Shown: positions 16,848-25,158 of the stretch, in pieces | How positions within the stretch are numbered: the first letter of the stretch is position 1 | Layout: every line of letters starts with the position of its first letter | DNA from: Blastococcus sp. | GTDB lineage: Bacteria; Actinomycetota; Actinomycetes; Mycobacteriales; Geodermatophilaceae | Length of the DNA: 64,000 nt | Assembly: GCA_025465355.1 (NCBI GenBank) | Contig: JAODNN010000106.1 | Coordinates: 17,783 to 81,782 of the forward strand | Direction: 5' to 3' | The notes under the pieces: model-generated | Told to the model about the DNA's origin: nothing | Database searches by the model: none | The model's input: the letters and a program-made list of their open reading frames with translations, nothing else | Made by a program: the position numbers and the translations under genes

Positions 16848-18086
16848 TCACCCGGATCGGTCGGCACCGCGGAGCAGCGGGGATCCCGCCAGGGCGAGCA
16901 GCGCGGCGACCGCCGCCGCCAGCGCGGGGACCGCGAACGCGGTCTCGGCTCCCCAGTGGTCCACGGCGACCCCGGCCACTGCGGAGCCGACCGTGACCCC
17001 CAGGGTGAGGCCCGTCGTCACCCAGGCGAGCGCCTCGGTGAGCGCGGAGCGGGGGACCCGGGCCTCGACGAGCGACATCCCCGACACCAGCACCGGCGCG
17101 ATCGCCAGCCCGGCGAGGAACGCGGCCGGAACGAGCACCACCACCGAGCCGACGCCGAGCAGCACCTGCGCGGCCACCCCGAAGAGGACGGCCGTGGCGA
17201 CGAAGCGGCCGGCCAGGGTGCCGGGAAGCCGGGCGACGCCGTAGACCAGCCCGGCGACCAGGCTGCCGCCGGCGTACACGGCCAGCGCGCCGCCGGCCAT
17301 CGCGGGCACCCCCTCGGCCGCGGCGAACGCCACGACGACGACGTCCATGGCGCCGAACACGGTGCCCATGGCGAGGTAGCTGACGATGACCACGAGGACC
17401 GTCGGCGGCAGGGCCGCCCAGCGGGAGACGGGCGTGTCCGGGTGCGCCGGGTCGCGCGCGGGCTCGGTATCGCGCTGCGCCGCCAGCCACAGGCCTCCGG
17501 TCAACCCCAGCGCGACGCCGGTGAGGAAGCCGACCGGAGGCGCCAGGAGGGTCGCCAGCAGCGTGACCAGCGGGGGGCCGACGACGAAGACCACCTCGTC
17601 GACCACCGATTCGAACGCGAAGGCGGTCTGCCGCTGGGTGGCGGCGTCCAGCGCGCCGGCCCACCGTGCCCGCACCAACGATCCGATGTTGGGAGCGCTC
17701 GCTCCGAGCAGTGCGGCGAGCACGAACCACGTCCACTCCGGGGCGCCGGCCAGGACGACCACCGCGAAACCCCCGCCGCCGACCGCGTAGCCGGCCATCG
17801 ACCAGCGCAACACCGTGCCCTGACCCCGCCGGTCCATCGCCCGCGCCCACTGCGGGCTGGCCACGGAGAAGCTCAACGCCAGCGCTCCGGAGACCGCCCC
17901 CGCGACGGCGTAGCTCCCCGTCTCGTGGGCGACCATGAGCAGCGCGCCGAGGCCGAGCATGGGGGTGGGCAGCCGGGCGACCCACCCGGCCAGCGAGAAC
18001 CCCAGCGATCCGGGGACGTCGAACAGACGCGCGTACGGGCTGAAGACGGTGCGGGCCGACACAGGTATCTCGCGCTTCCTGGCCAC
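16848..18086 (-). CDS. MFS transporter
   Basis: 412 residues, largely hydrophobic, with about twelve predicted membrane helices and a central cytoplasmic loop near 205-225 (AAQRDTEPARDPAHPD). The loop after helix 2 (PQWARAMDRRGQGTVLRW) resembles the MFS signature. The substrate is unknown; the type resembles small drug or metabolite exporters. It precedes kynA on the same strand by about 40 bases, so cotranscription is possible. It diverges from moaA. Confidence 0.87.
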   Translation of the reverse strand: MARKREIPVSARTVFSPYARLFDVPGSLGFSLAGWVARLPTPMLGLGALLMVAHETGSYAVAGAVSGALALSFSVASPQWARAMDRRGQGTVLRWSMAGYAVGGGGFAVVVLAGAPEWTWFVLAALLGASAPNIGSLVRARWAGALDAATQRQTAFAFESVVDEVVFVVGPPLVTLLATLLAPPVGFLTGVALGLTGGLWLAAQRDTEPARDPAHPDTPVSRWAALPPTVLVVIVSYLAMGTVFGAMDVVVVAFAAAEGVPAMAGGALAVYAGGSLVAGLVYGVARLPGTLAGRFVATAVLFGVAAQVLLGVGSVVVLVPAAFLAGLAIAPVLVSGMSLVEARVPRSALTEALAWVTTGLTLGVTVGSAVAGVAVDHWGAETAFAVPALAAAVAALLALAGSPLLRGADRSG

Positions 18087-18186
18087 AAGCGAGGGCGGGT
18101 CGGACGCCGCCGGACTCTCGGGTGACCAGGCGACCGTAGCAACGCCGTCCGACGGTCGGGCCGCGACGCGGACTTGTCACCGGCAC

Positions 18187-18192
18187 TACATT
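18187..18192 (+). promoter_or_regulatory. -10 box of a leaderless promoter for moaA
   Basis: TACATT ends six bases before the moaA GTG at 18199, with no ribosome-binding site. No molybdenum-cofactor riboswitch is present, since there is no leader. Confidence 0.5.
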
Positions 18193-18198
18193 CGGGAC

Positions 18199-19260
18199 GT
18201 GAGCAGCTCCTCTCTGCCCGACCCCTGGGTGCGCCCGGCCGCCGCCGTGCCCTCCGGCGTCGCCGGCACGGGCGGGCTGGTCGACCGGCACGGTCGGGTC
18301 GCCACCGACCTGCGGGTCTCCCTGACCGACCGCTGCAATCTGCGCTGCACGTACTGCATGCCGCCCGAGGGCCTGGACTGGCTGCCCAAGGTCGAGGTGC
18401 TCACCGACGAGGAGATCGTCCGGCTCGTCCGGATCGGGGTCGAGGAGCTCGGCATCCGCGAAGTCCGGTTCACCGGCGGCGAGCCGCTGCTGCGCCCGGG
18501 CCTGGTGGGCATCGTGGCCGCGACGACGGCGCTGCGCCCGCGACCCGAGGTCAGCCTCACCACGAACTCGATCGGGCTGGCGCGGGTGGCGCCCGCCCTC
18601 GCCGCCGCCGGGCTGGACCGGATCAACTGCAGCCTCGACACCGTCGACCCGGTGCGCTTCAAGCAGCTCACCCACCGCGACCGGCTGGACGACGTCCTCG
18701 CGGGGCTGGCCGCCGCGCAGGCCGCCGGGCTCACCCCGGTCAAGGTGAACGCGGTGCTCATGCGCGGGATGAACGAGGACGACGCCGTCCCGCTGCTCGA
18801 CTTCTGCCTCGAGCACGGCTACCAGCTGCGGTTCATCGAACAGATGCCCCTGGACGCCCACCACGCCTGGACCCGCGGCCAGATGGTGACGGCCGAGGAC
18901 ATCCTGGAGCGGCTCTCCGCCGCCCACACGCTCACGCCCGACACCGAGGACCGCGGCTCCGCGCCGGCCGAGCGCTGGCTGGTCGACGGCGGCCCGGCGA
19001 CGGTCGGCGTCATCGCGTCGGTGACCCGCTCGTTCTGCGGCGCCTGCGACCGGACCCGCCTCACCGCCGACGGGCAGATCCGCAACTGCCTGTTCGCCCG
19101 CGAGGAGTCCGACCTGCGGACGGCGATGCGTGCGGGCGCTACGGACGCCGAGCTCGCCGACCGCTGGCGGATCGCGACGCTCGCCAAGCTTCCCGGCCAC
19201 GGCATCGACGACCCGAGCTTCCTGCAGCCCAGCCGGCCGATGTCGGCGATCGGCGGTTGA
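18199..19260 (+). CDS. moaA: MoaA, GTP 3',8-cyclase of molybdenum cofactor biosynthesis
   Basis: 353 residues. MoaA is a radical SAM enzyme that starts molybdopterin synthesis from GTP. The N-terminal cluster motif is CNLRCTYC (C46, C50, C53), followed by FTGGEPLLR. The C-terminal cluster cysteines lie in FCGACDRTRLTADGQIRNC. The chain ends in the Gly-Gly tail (MSAIGG) needed for catalysis. The start is GTG, apparently leaderless. moaD follows after two bases. Confidence 0.97.
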   Translation: MSSSSLPDPWVRPAAAVPSGVAGTGGLVDRHGRVATDLRVSLTDRCNLRCTYCMPPEGLDWLPKVEVLTDEEIVRLVRIGVEELGIREVRFTGGEPLLRPGLVGIVAATTALRPRPEVSLTTNSIGLARVAPALAAAGLDRINCSLDTVDPVRFKQLTHRDRLDDVLAGLAAAQAAGLTPVKVNAVLMRGMNEDDAVPLLDFCLEHGYQLRFIEQMPLDAHHAWTRGQMVTAEDILERLSAAHTLTPDTEDRGSAPAERWLVDGGPATVGVIASVTRSFCGACDRTRLTADGQIRNCLFAREESDLRTAMRAGATDAELADRWRIATLAKLPGHGIDDPSFLQPSRPMSAIGG

Positions 19261-19262
19261 CC

Positions 19263-19511
19263 GTGGCTCCGTCGGTCACCGTGCGGTACTTCGCCGGGGC
19301 GCGGGCGGCGTCCGGGGTCGACACCGAGACCCGGACGGCGGCCAGCCTCGGCGAGCTCGTCGGTCAGCTCGTCGACGCCCATGGCGAGCGGCTGGAGCGG
19401 GTGCTGACCGCCTGCTCGTTCCTCGTGGACGGGACGCAGACCCGCGACCGCGCGATGTCGCTGGCACCGGGCGCGGTCGTGGACGTCCTGCCGCCCTTCG
19501 CCGGAGGCTGA
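19263..19511 (+). CDS. moaD: MoaD, molybdopterin synthase sulfur-carrier subunit
   Basis: 82 residues with a beta-grasp pattern (VTVRYFAGARAASG) and the C-terminal Gly-Gly (PPFAGG) that is thiocarboxylated to donate sulfur. It starts with GTG two bases after the moaA stop, so translation is probably coupled. Its partner MoaE is encoded at 20406 on the other strand. Confidence 0.92.
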   Translation: MAPSVTVRYFAGARAASGVDTETRTAASLGELVGQLVDAHGERLERVLTACSFLVDGTQTRDRAMSLAPGAVVDVLPPFAGG

Positions 19512-19582
19512 CAACCCGCGGCGGATGATCGTCCGGGTGAATGCTGTCGGCTCGTGGCTGAGGTCTGCGGAAGGATGAAGGC

Positions 19583-19786
19583 ATGAGCATCTGGGAGAAG
19601 GCGAAGACCAAGGCGGAGGAGCTGCTCGGCCGCGCCGAACAGGTCTACGGGGAGTCGCACGGGGATGCCGCCGCCACGGTCGCCGGTGAGGCGCACGTGC
19701 TGGAGGCCGAAGCCGAGGAAGAGGCCGAGCGCAAGCACGATCAGCAGGTGCACCCGGACGAGGACGGGCTCGCCGGCAGCCGCTGA
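19583..19786 (+). CDS. Small CsbD-like stress protein
   Basis: 67 residues, charged and predicted helical, beginning MSIWEKAKTKAEELLGRAEQ. This resembles the CsbD general-stress family. The second half is strongly acidic (EAEAEEEAERKHDQQ). The ATG follows a GAAGG-type ribosome-binding site. Function is unknown. The CsbD link rests on the N-terminal pattern only. Confidence 0.65.
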   Translation: MSIWEKAKTKAEELLGRAEQVYGESHGDAAATVAGEAHVLEAEAEEEAERKHDQQVHPDEDGLAGSR

Positions 19787-20038
19787 TCCCCTCCGTTCCG
19801 CGGCCGTCTGCCCTGAGCCCGGGTGGGAGCGATGCCCCGCCGTGACATGACCAGCGCGTAGGGCTCCGCCGCGCGGCGTGGTGCTCATCGGGTGGTGCGC
19901 ATCACCCTCGGCACCCTCGGCGCGGTCAAGGCTGGGCAACGACCGTGCAGCGTCGCGCCGTCGCTGAGCCCCGTTCCCGGGGCTCGTCCCCAGGGCCCTC
20001 GGGGCCTGCCATACGACGAGCCGTGCGGAGAACCAGCC

Positions 20039-20371
20039 ATGACCCGAATCCAGGACAAGAGAGCCATCGAGATCGATGACGACGGGCGCCTGCTCGCCGA
20101 GGCGGACGTCGAGCCGACCGACGAGTCCGGCCTCGTGCACATCGCGATGTCCGTGGCGGGCGGCCCCGTGCCCGGTGGCACCGGAGCCCGCCTCGTCGAC
20201 GCCGTGCTGGACCTTCCCGAGGTCGACAAGGCCGACCGGTTGCTCGCCACGATGCCGCTCGGCGACACCGAGATGATCAGCCGCGTCCGGGAGCGCTCAG
20301 ACGTGGTGGAGACCCGCGCCGCCGGTGCCACCAAGCTCGTCGAGGCACGGCTGCGGCCGGCTCACGACTGA
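20039..20371 (+). CDS. Hypothetical protein (110 aa)
   Basis: I do not recognise this family. The ATG follows GGAG with an eight-base gap, and the composition (alternating acidic and hydrophobic residues, no membrane segment) looks like a real soluble protein. It begins MTRIQDKRAIEIDDDGRLLA. A central part reads GGPVPGGTGARLVDAVLDLPEVDKADRLLATMPLGD, which may be a small mixed alpha/beta domain. About 250 bases without a gene separate it from the CsbD-like gene. Confidence 0.6.
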   Translation: MTRIQDKRAIEIDDDGRLLAEADVEPTDESGLVHIAMSVAGGPVPGGTGARLVDAVLDLPEVDKADRLLATMPLGDTEMISRVRERSDVVETRAAGATKLVEARLRPAHD

Positions 20372-20379
20372 CCGACCGG

Positions 20380-20403
20380 CCGTCGGCGGGACCCGGCCGA
20401 CGG
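20380..20403. terminator. Weak hairpin between convergent genes
   Basis: CCGTCGG (20380-20386) pairs with CCGACGG (20397-20403) around a ten-base loop. It lies between the ends of the 110-residue hypothetical gene and moaE. Confidence 0.45.
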
Positions 20404-20405
20404 GC

Positions 20406-20831
20406 TCAGGGGCAGGCCACCCACTCCTCCTCGCCGTCGGTGAAGACCTGCCGCTTCCAGATCGGCAGGCGCCTCTTCACCTCGTCGACGAGCTGGGCGC
20501 AGGCGGCGAACGCCTGACCCCTGTGCGAAGCGCTGACCGCGCACGCAAGGGCGACGTCCCCGATCGCGAGCAGGCCGACCCGGTGGGAGACGGCCACCGC
20601 GTGCACCTCCGGGCGCGCGGCGAACTCCTCGGCCACCTCGACGATCACGTCGGCCGCCGTCGGGTGGCCCACGTACTCGAGCTCGGTCACCGACCGGCCG
20701 CCGTCGTGGTCGCGGACCACGCCGGCGAACGAGACGACCGCGCCCGCAGCCTTGTCGGCCACGGCGTCCTCGTGCTCGGCCACCGAGAGCGGGGCATCGA
20801 CGACGCGGGCGATCGACGGCGGAGTGGCCAC
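20406..20831 (-). CDS. moaE: MoaE, molybdopterin synthase catalytic subunit
   Basis: 141 residues. With MoaD it inserts two sulfurs into precursor Z. Typical segments are GAVVSFAGVVRDHDGG, LEYVGHPTAA, VAVSHRVGLLAIGDVA, SASHRGQAFAACAQLVDEVKRRLPIWKRQ and the C-terminal GEEEWV. The conserved Lys residues lie in VKRRLPIWKR. It is the last gene of the minus-strand molybdenum run that starts at 24504. Confidence 0.95.
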   Translation of the reverse strand: MATPPSIARVVDAPLSVAEHEDAVADKAAGAVVSFAGVVRDHDGGRSVTELEYVGHPTAADVIVEVAEEFAARPEVHAVAVSHRVGLLAIGDVALACAVSASHRGQAFAACAQLVDEVKRRLPIWKRQVFTDGEEEWVACP

Positions 20832-20871
20832 GGCGCGACGGTACCCCCGGTCCGCCCCTGCGATCAGCGCG

Positions 20872-21456
20872 CTAGAGGCCGGTACCTGGGGGGACGTCGA
20901 GGTCCGTGGGGTCGGCCAGGCTGGTGCAGTCGAGCTCGATGACGTCGTGGCCGGCCAGGTAGCGGCGGGCGCCCTCGTCGCCGGCCGCCGTCTCCGCCAC
21001 CCCGGCCCAGTGCTCCCGGCCGATCAGCACTGGATGCCCGCGGACCCCGTCGTACGTGGCGACCGCCAGGGCGTCCGGAGCGGCATGCTCGGCCATGCGG
21101 CTGAGGGCGGCCGGTGTCATCCCTGGCATGTCGACGAGCAGGATCAGGGCGGCGTCCACCCGTCCCGGCCAGCCGCGGAGGCCGTCGAGGCCGGTGCGGA
21201 GCGAGGAGGCCATGCCGGTCTCCCAGTCCTGGTTGGCGAGCACGGTCGCGCCGTCGAGGTCCGCCCGCCGCCACACGTCGACCGCCTGCGCCCCGAGGAC
21301 GACCAGCACCGGGTCACACACCGCCCGCGCCGTCCGCACCGCGCGCTCGACCAGCAGGCTGCCGTCGTACTCCACCAGGGCCTTGGGCATGCCGTAGCGG
21401 CGGCCGCCACCGGCGGCGAGGACGACGGCGGCGACGACCGGGGCATCTGCACTCAC
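20872..21456 (-). CDS. MobA/MocA-like nucleotidyltransferase
   Basis: 194 residues with the N-terminal nucleotide-binding motif VVLAAGGGRRYGMPKALVEYDG and the metal-binding LLVDMPGMTP. Family members attach GMP or CMP to molybdopterin. The sequence is closest in style to MocA (cytidylyltransferase for xanthine-dehydrogenase-type enzymes), which would fit the XdhC and Cox maturation genes, but MobA cannot be excluded. It lies 12 bases after modC and before moaE. Confidence 0.82.
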   Translation of the reverse strand: MSADAPVVAAVVLAAGGGRRYGMPKALVEYDGSLLVERAVRTARAVCDPVLVVLGAQAVDVWRRADLDGATVLANQDWETGMASSLRTGLDGLRGWPGRVDAALILLVDMPGMTPAALSRMAEHAAPDALAVATYDGVRGHPVLIGREHWAGVAETAAGDEGARRYLAGHDVIELDCTSLADPTDLDVPPGTGL

Positions 21457-21468
21457 CCGCCCACTCTG

Positions 21469-22521
21469 TCAGCGGGCATAGACGGCCACCTCGGATGCCT
21501 TCACGGTGGCCCACACCTCCGACCCGGGCACGAGGCCGAGCTCCGCGAAGGCAGCGGCGGTGACGTCGGCGACCAGCGGCACCTCACCGGCCAGCTCGCA
21601 GCGCACCGTCGCGCCGTGCGGCGTGGCCCCGACCAGCCGCGCCGGCCACACGTTGCGGGGGCTGCCGTCCGGCCGGGAGAGGTAGAGCGCCACCGACTCG
21701 GGCCGGACGGCGGCGAACACCGGCCCCGACGCCTCCTCGGCGACCGCCACCTCGCCACCGGCGTCCAGGCGCACGCTCCGGCCGCTCCCCGTGCCCGGCA
21801 GCAGGGACAGGCCCACGAGGCGGGCGACGTAGTCGGTGCGCGGCGCCCGGCCGATCTCGGTCGGCGTCCCCGCCTGGACCACGTGTCCGTCCTCGACGAC
21901 GACGACACGGTCGGCCAGCGCCAGGGCGTCCACCGGGTCGTGGGTGACCAGGACGGTGCTGCCGGGGAACTCGGCGAGGTGCCGGCGCAGCTCGGCCCGC
22001 ACGGTGAGACGGGTGCGGGCATCCAGCGCCGACAGCGGTTCGTCGAGGAGAAGCAGGCGGGGGTTCCCGATCAGCGCGCGGGCCAGCGCCGCCCGCTGGG
22101 CCTGTCCACCCGAGAGCTCAGCGGACCGGTGGTCGCCGAGGCCCTCGAGGCCGACCCGGGCCAGCCAGTCCCCTGCGGCTCTCCTCGCCTCGGCGCGAGG
22201 GGCGCCGCGGGTGCGCAGCCCGAACGCCACGTTCTCGGCGACCGACAGGTGCGGGAAGAGCAGGGCATCCTGGAAGACCATGCCCAGGGCACGCCGGTGT
22301 GGCGGAAGGTGGACGCCGGCGGCGACGTCGTCCCAGACCTGGTCGCCGACCTCCACCCGGCCGCCGTCGGGCTGCAGCAGCCCGGCGACCACTCGCAGCA
22401 GGCTGGACTTCCCGGCCCCGTTGGGGCCGAGGACGGCGAGCACCTCCCGGTCGGCGACCTCCAGGTCGACGTCGACCTCGAGCGTCCCGCGGCGGACCTG
22501 GACCGTGGCGGCGAGACTCAT
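21469..22521 (-). CDS. modC: ModC, molybdate ABC transporter ATP-binding protein
   Basis: 350 residues. Walker A GPNGAGKS is at 32-39, the signature is LSGGQAQR, Walker B is LLLDEPLSALD and the switch His lies in VLVTHDP. A C-terminal TOBE/Mop-type domain follows, with VTAAAFAELGLVPGSEVWATVKASEVAVY near the end, which binds molybdate in ModC. Its ATG overlaps the modB stop by four bases. Confidence 0.94.
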   Translation of the reverse strand: MSLAATVQVRRGTLEVDVDLEVADREVLAVLGPNGAGKSSLLRVVAGLLQPDGGRVEVGDQVWDDVAAGVHLPPHRRALGMVFQDALLFPHLSVAENVAFGLRTRGAPRAEARRAAGDWLARVGLEGLGDHRSAELSGGQAQRAALARALIGNPRLLLLDEPLSALDARTRLTVRAELRRHLAEFPGSTVLVTHDPVDALALADRVVVVEDGHVVQAGTPTEIGRAPRTDYVARLVGLSLLPGTGSGRSVRLDAGGEVAVAEEASGPVFAAVRPESVALYLSRPDGSPRNVWPARLVGATPHGATVRCELAGEVPLVADVTAAAFAELGLVPGSEVWATVKASEVAVYAR

Positions 22522-23315
22522 GCCGCGGCCCGGCCGAGCCAACGGTCGCGGAGCAGCAGCAGGGTGGCCAGCGAGACGACCAGCAACACCAGCGAGAGCA
22601 CGATGGCGGCCTCGGGATCGCGCTGGAGGGCCAGGTAGACGGCGAGCGGCATCGTCTGCGTCGTCCCGGGGAAGTTGCCGGCGAAGGTGATCGTCGCGCC
22701 GAACTCGCCCAGCGCCCGGGCCCAGCAGAGCACCGCGCCGGCCGCCACGCCGGGCGAGACCAGCGGGAGGGTCACCCGCCGGAAGGTCGTCCAGCGGTCG
22801 GCACCCAAGGTGGCCGCGACGTCCTCGAACCGGGCGTCCGCGGCGCGCAGCGCGCCCTCGACGCTGATGACCAGGAACGGCATGGCCACGAACGTCTCGG
22901 CGAGCACGACGGCGGCGGTGGTGAACGGGATCGTGATGCCGGTGGTCTCGAACAGCCAGTGCCCGATCAGGCCGCGGCGGCCGAGGACGAGGAACAGCGC
23001 GACCCCGCCGACCACCGGTGGCAGGACCAGCGGCACGGTGACCAGCGCGCGTAGCACCGAGCGGCCGCGTCCGGCGGACCGGGCCAGCACCCATGCGAGC
23101 GGGACGCCGAGGACCAGGGAGATCAGCGTGGCCGAGGTCGCGCAGATCAGCGACAGGCGCAGCGCCTCGCCCACGCCCGGGGCGGCGAGCTGTGGCCCCA
23201 ACTCGCTCCAGGGAGTCCTGACCAGGAGGCCGACCAGCGGAAGGACGAGGAAGGCGACGCCGAGGGAAGCGGGGATCAGCAGGGGTACCGGGACGCCGCT
23301 TCTTCCGCGCCTCAC
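22518..23315 (-). CDS. modB: ModB, molybdate ABC transporter permease
   Basis: 265 residues with about six membrane helices. The permease EAA loop lies in FEDVAATLGADRWTTFRRVTLPLVSPGVAAGAVLCWARALGEFG, where the EFGATITFAGN ending is typical of ModB. It is coupled to modA and modC by four-base overlaps on each side. Confidence 0.94.
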   Translation of the reverse strand: MRRGRSGVPVPLLIPASLGVAFLVLPLVGLLVRTPWSELGPQLAAPGVGEALRLSLICATSATLISLVLGVPLAWVLARSAGRGRSVLRALVTVPLVLPPVVGGVALFLVLGRRGLIGHWLFETTGITIPFTTAAVVLAETFVAMPFLVISVEGALRAADARFEDVAATLGADRWTTFRRVTLPLVSPGVAAGAVLCWARALGEFGATITFAGNFPGTTQTMPLAVYLALQRDPEAAIVLSLVLLVVSLATLLLLRDRWLGRAAA

Positions 23316-24112
23316 GAACCGGGGGCGCGGAAGCCGGCCGCCTCGAGGGCCCGCTGCCCGGCGTCGGAGCGCACCAGGTCGACGAACGCCTGCGCCGCCC
23401 GCGGGTTCGGCGCTGCCGTGAGCCTGCAGATCGGGTACCTGGTGACGGCCTGCCCGGCCTCCGGGAAGGGGATGCCCGTGACGCCGGCCCCTGCCGCCCG
23501 CACGTCGGTGGCGTAGACCAGAGCCGCGTCCACTTCACCGAGCTCGACCTTCGTCAGCGCCGCCTTGACGTCCTCCTCCTCGGTATCGGGCTTCGCCTGG
23601 ATGCCGGCGGCGGCGAACACCTTCTTCGCGGCGGCGCCGCACGGAACGTCGGGCGCGCAGACCGCCAGGGTCAGTTCGGGCTTCGCGAAGTCCGCCAGCC
23701 CCGTCACGTGCCCCGGGTTGTCCTTCGGCACGGCGATCTCCAGCACGTTCCCGGCGAAGATGCCGGGAGCACCGGCCTGCAGACCCGCGTCGGTGACGAC
23801 CTTCATCTGGGTCTCGTTCGCCGACGCGAAGACGTCTGCCGGCGCACCCTGGGTGAGCTGGGTCGCCAGCGCGGGACTGCCCGCGAAGTTGAACGTGATC
23901 TTCAGACCCGGATTGTCGGCCTTCAGGGTGTCGCCGAGCGTGCCGAAGACCTCGGTCAGCGAGGAGGCGGCGAACACGGTGAGCGTTCCGGACAGCTTCC
24001 CGCCCGAGGAACCGGATGACCCGCCGGCGCCGGTCGCACTGTTCCCTCCGCCGCAGGCGGCCAGGAAGAGCAGCACGGTGAGCCCGAGGACCATCAGCCG
24101 GGGCCGCTTCAC
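23312..24112 (-). CDS. modA: ModA, molybdate-binding lipoprotein
   Basis: 266 residues. A lipoprotein signal peptide ends in the lipobox LAAC (FLAACGGG), followed by a Gly/Ser linker. The mature domain has LTVFAASSLTEVFGTL, FAGSPALATQLTQGAPADVFASA and a C-terminal half with DVKAALTKVELGEVDAALVYATDV, the classical ModA layout. It starts with GTG overlapping the upstream regulator stop by four bases. It delivers oxyanion to ModB-ModC; tungstate binding cannot be excluded. Confidence 0.94.
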   Translation of the reverse strand: MKRPRLMVLGLTVLLFLAACGGGNSATGAGGSSGSSGGKLSGTLTVFAASSLTEVFGTLGDTLKADNPGLKITFNFAGSPALATQLTQGAPADVFASANETQMKVVTDAGLQAGAPGIFAGNVLEIAVPKDNPGHVTGLADFAKPELTLAVCAPDVPCGAAAKKVFAAAGIQAKPDTEEEDVKAALTKVELGEVDAALVYATDVRAAGAGVTGIPFPEAGQAVTRYPICRLTAAPNPRAAQAFVDLVRSDAGQRALEAAGFRAPGS

Positions 24113-24504
24113 GGGATGTCCACGCTGACCTGGGTCGCCTTCACCGTCGCGACGGCGCGCACGCCCACCTCGAGGCCGAGCTCGTCGGCCGCCTCCCGCG
24201 ACATGAGTGAGACCACCCGGAACGGCCCGGCCTGGATCTCGACCTGCGCCATCACCGTGTCGCGGACCACCCGGGTGACGATCCCGGTCAGCCGGTTGCG
24301 GGCCGATGACGAGCGGGTGGTGCCTGGGTCCGGAGGCTCGCGGAGCTGCGTGGCGACCCGTGCGAGGTCGGCGCCGTCCACGACGGCGGGCCCGCCGCCC
24401 TCGCGGTGCGCGGGCAGGCGCGAGCTGTCGATCCAGCGACGGACGGTGTCGTCGCTGACGCCGAGCAGCGCGGCAGCCTCGGCGATCCGGTAGGAGGTAG
24501 GCAC
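24109..24504 (-). CDS. HTH-Mop molybdate-responsive regulator
   Basis: 131 residues. The N-terminus is a MerR/excisionase-type HTH (YRIAEAAALLGVSDDTVRRWIDSSRLPAHREGGG). The C-terminal half (about 65-131) is a Mop/TOBE molybdate-binding domain (LTGIVTRVVRDTVMAQVEIQAG, SREAADELGLEVGVRAVATVKATQVSV). This arrangement senses oxyanion and probably controls its own operon. It differs from enteric ModE, which has a different HTH and two Mop repeats. It heads the unit that continues with modA, modB and modC. Confidence 0.88.
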   Translation of the reverse strand: MPTSYRIAEAAALLGVSDDTVRRWIDSSRLPAHREGGGPAVVDGADLARVATQLREPPDPGTTRSSSARNRLTGIVTRVVRDTVMAQVEIQAGPFRVVSLMSREAADELGLEVGVRAVATVKATQVSVDIP

Positions 24505-24636
24505 GGCGGGACCCTAGATCCGCACGTGCGGCGATAGCAAGGCCCGACCCTCCGCACATGCGCCACGAGACGAGTCCGGCTGCGCAGCCCTCCTGCCGGT
24601 GCGACCTCCACCACGTCCGCGAGGGATGCTTCGCAC

Positions 24637-25134
24637 ATGCCCGTCCTCCCGCCGACGTCCGCCGAGGACGTCATCGATCAGCCGGCTCGGATGCAGGTGG
24701 AGACGTTCCTCGACGAGCACCGCCGTGCGCTCAACGGCTGCCTGGACGGGCTGACCGAGGAACAGGTGCGCCGATCGTTGGTGCCCTCCCGGACCACGCT
24801 GCTGGGTCTCGTGAAGCACGCGACCTTCGTCGAGAAGGTCTGGTTCGACGAAGCTGTGACCTGCCGGTCGCGCGCCGAGATCGGCATCCCCGCAACGCCC
24901 GACGAGTCGTTCATCCTCGCCGACGAGGACACCATCGCCACCGTCACACGAGCACACCGCGAGGCATGCGAGTCATCGCGACGCGCGACGTCGTCCCTGG
25001 GGCTGGACGACGTGGTCCGCGGTAACCGGCGGGGCCCGCTCCCGCTGCGCTGGGTGTACCTCCACGTGGTGCGCGAGCTCGCTCAGCACTGCGGGCACGC
25101 CGACATCCTGCGCGAGCAGCTCCTCCGCGGATAG
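24637..25134 (+). CDS. DinB/DUF664-family protein
   Basis: 165 residues of the DinB-like four-helix fold, often found in thiol-dependent metalloenzymes of actinobacteria such as mycothiol- or bacillithiol-linked transferases. Visible segments are ARMQVETFLDEHRRAL, TTLLGLVKHATFVEKVWF (a metal-type His) and LRWVYLHVVRELAQHCGHADILREQL (two His). The three histidines are compatible with the metal site. The enzymatic role is not known. recQ follows after 24 bases. Confidence 0.8.
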   Translation: MPVLPPTSAEDVIDQPARMQVETFLDEHRRALNGCLDGLTEEQVRRSLVPSRTTLLGLVKHATFVEKVWFDEAVTCRSRAEIGIPATPDESFILADEDTIATVTRAHREACESSRRATSSLGLDDVVRGNRRGPLPLRWVYLHVVRELAQHCGHADILREQLLRG

Positions 25135-25158
25135 CGCACCGGAGTCAGTTCCGTCCGC

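Noticed and set aside
18087..18198. Possible molybdenum-cofactor riboswitch before moaA
   Set aside because: The -10 box lies six bases from the start codon, leaving no leader to hold a riboswitch, and no matching fold is apparent.
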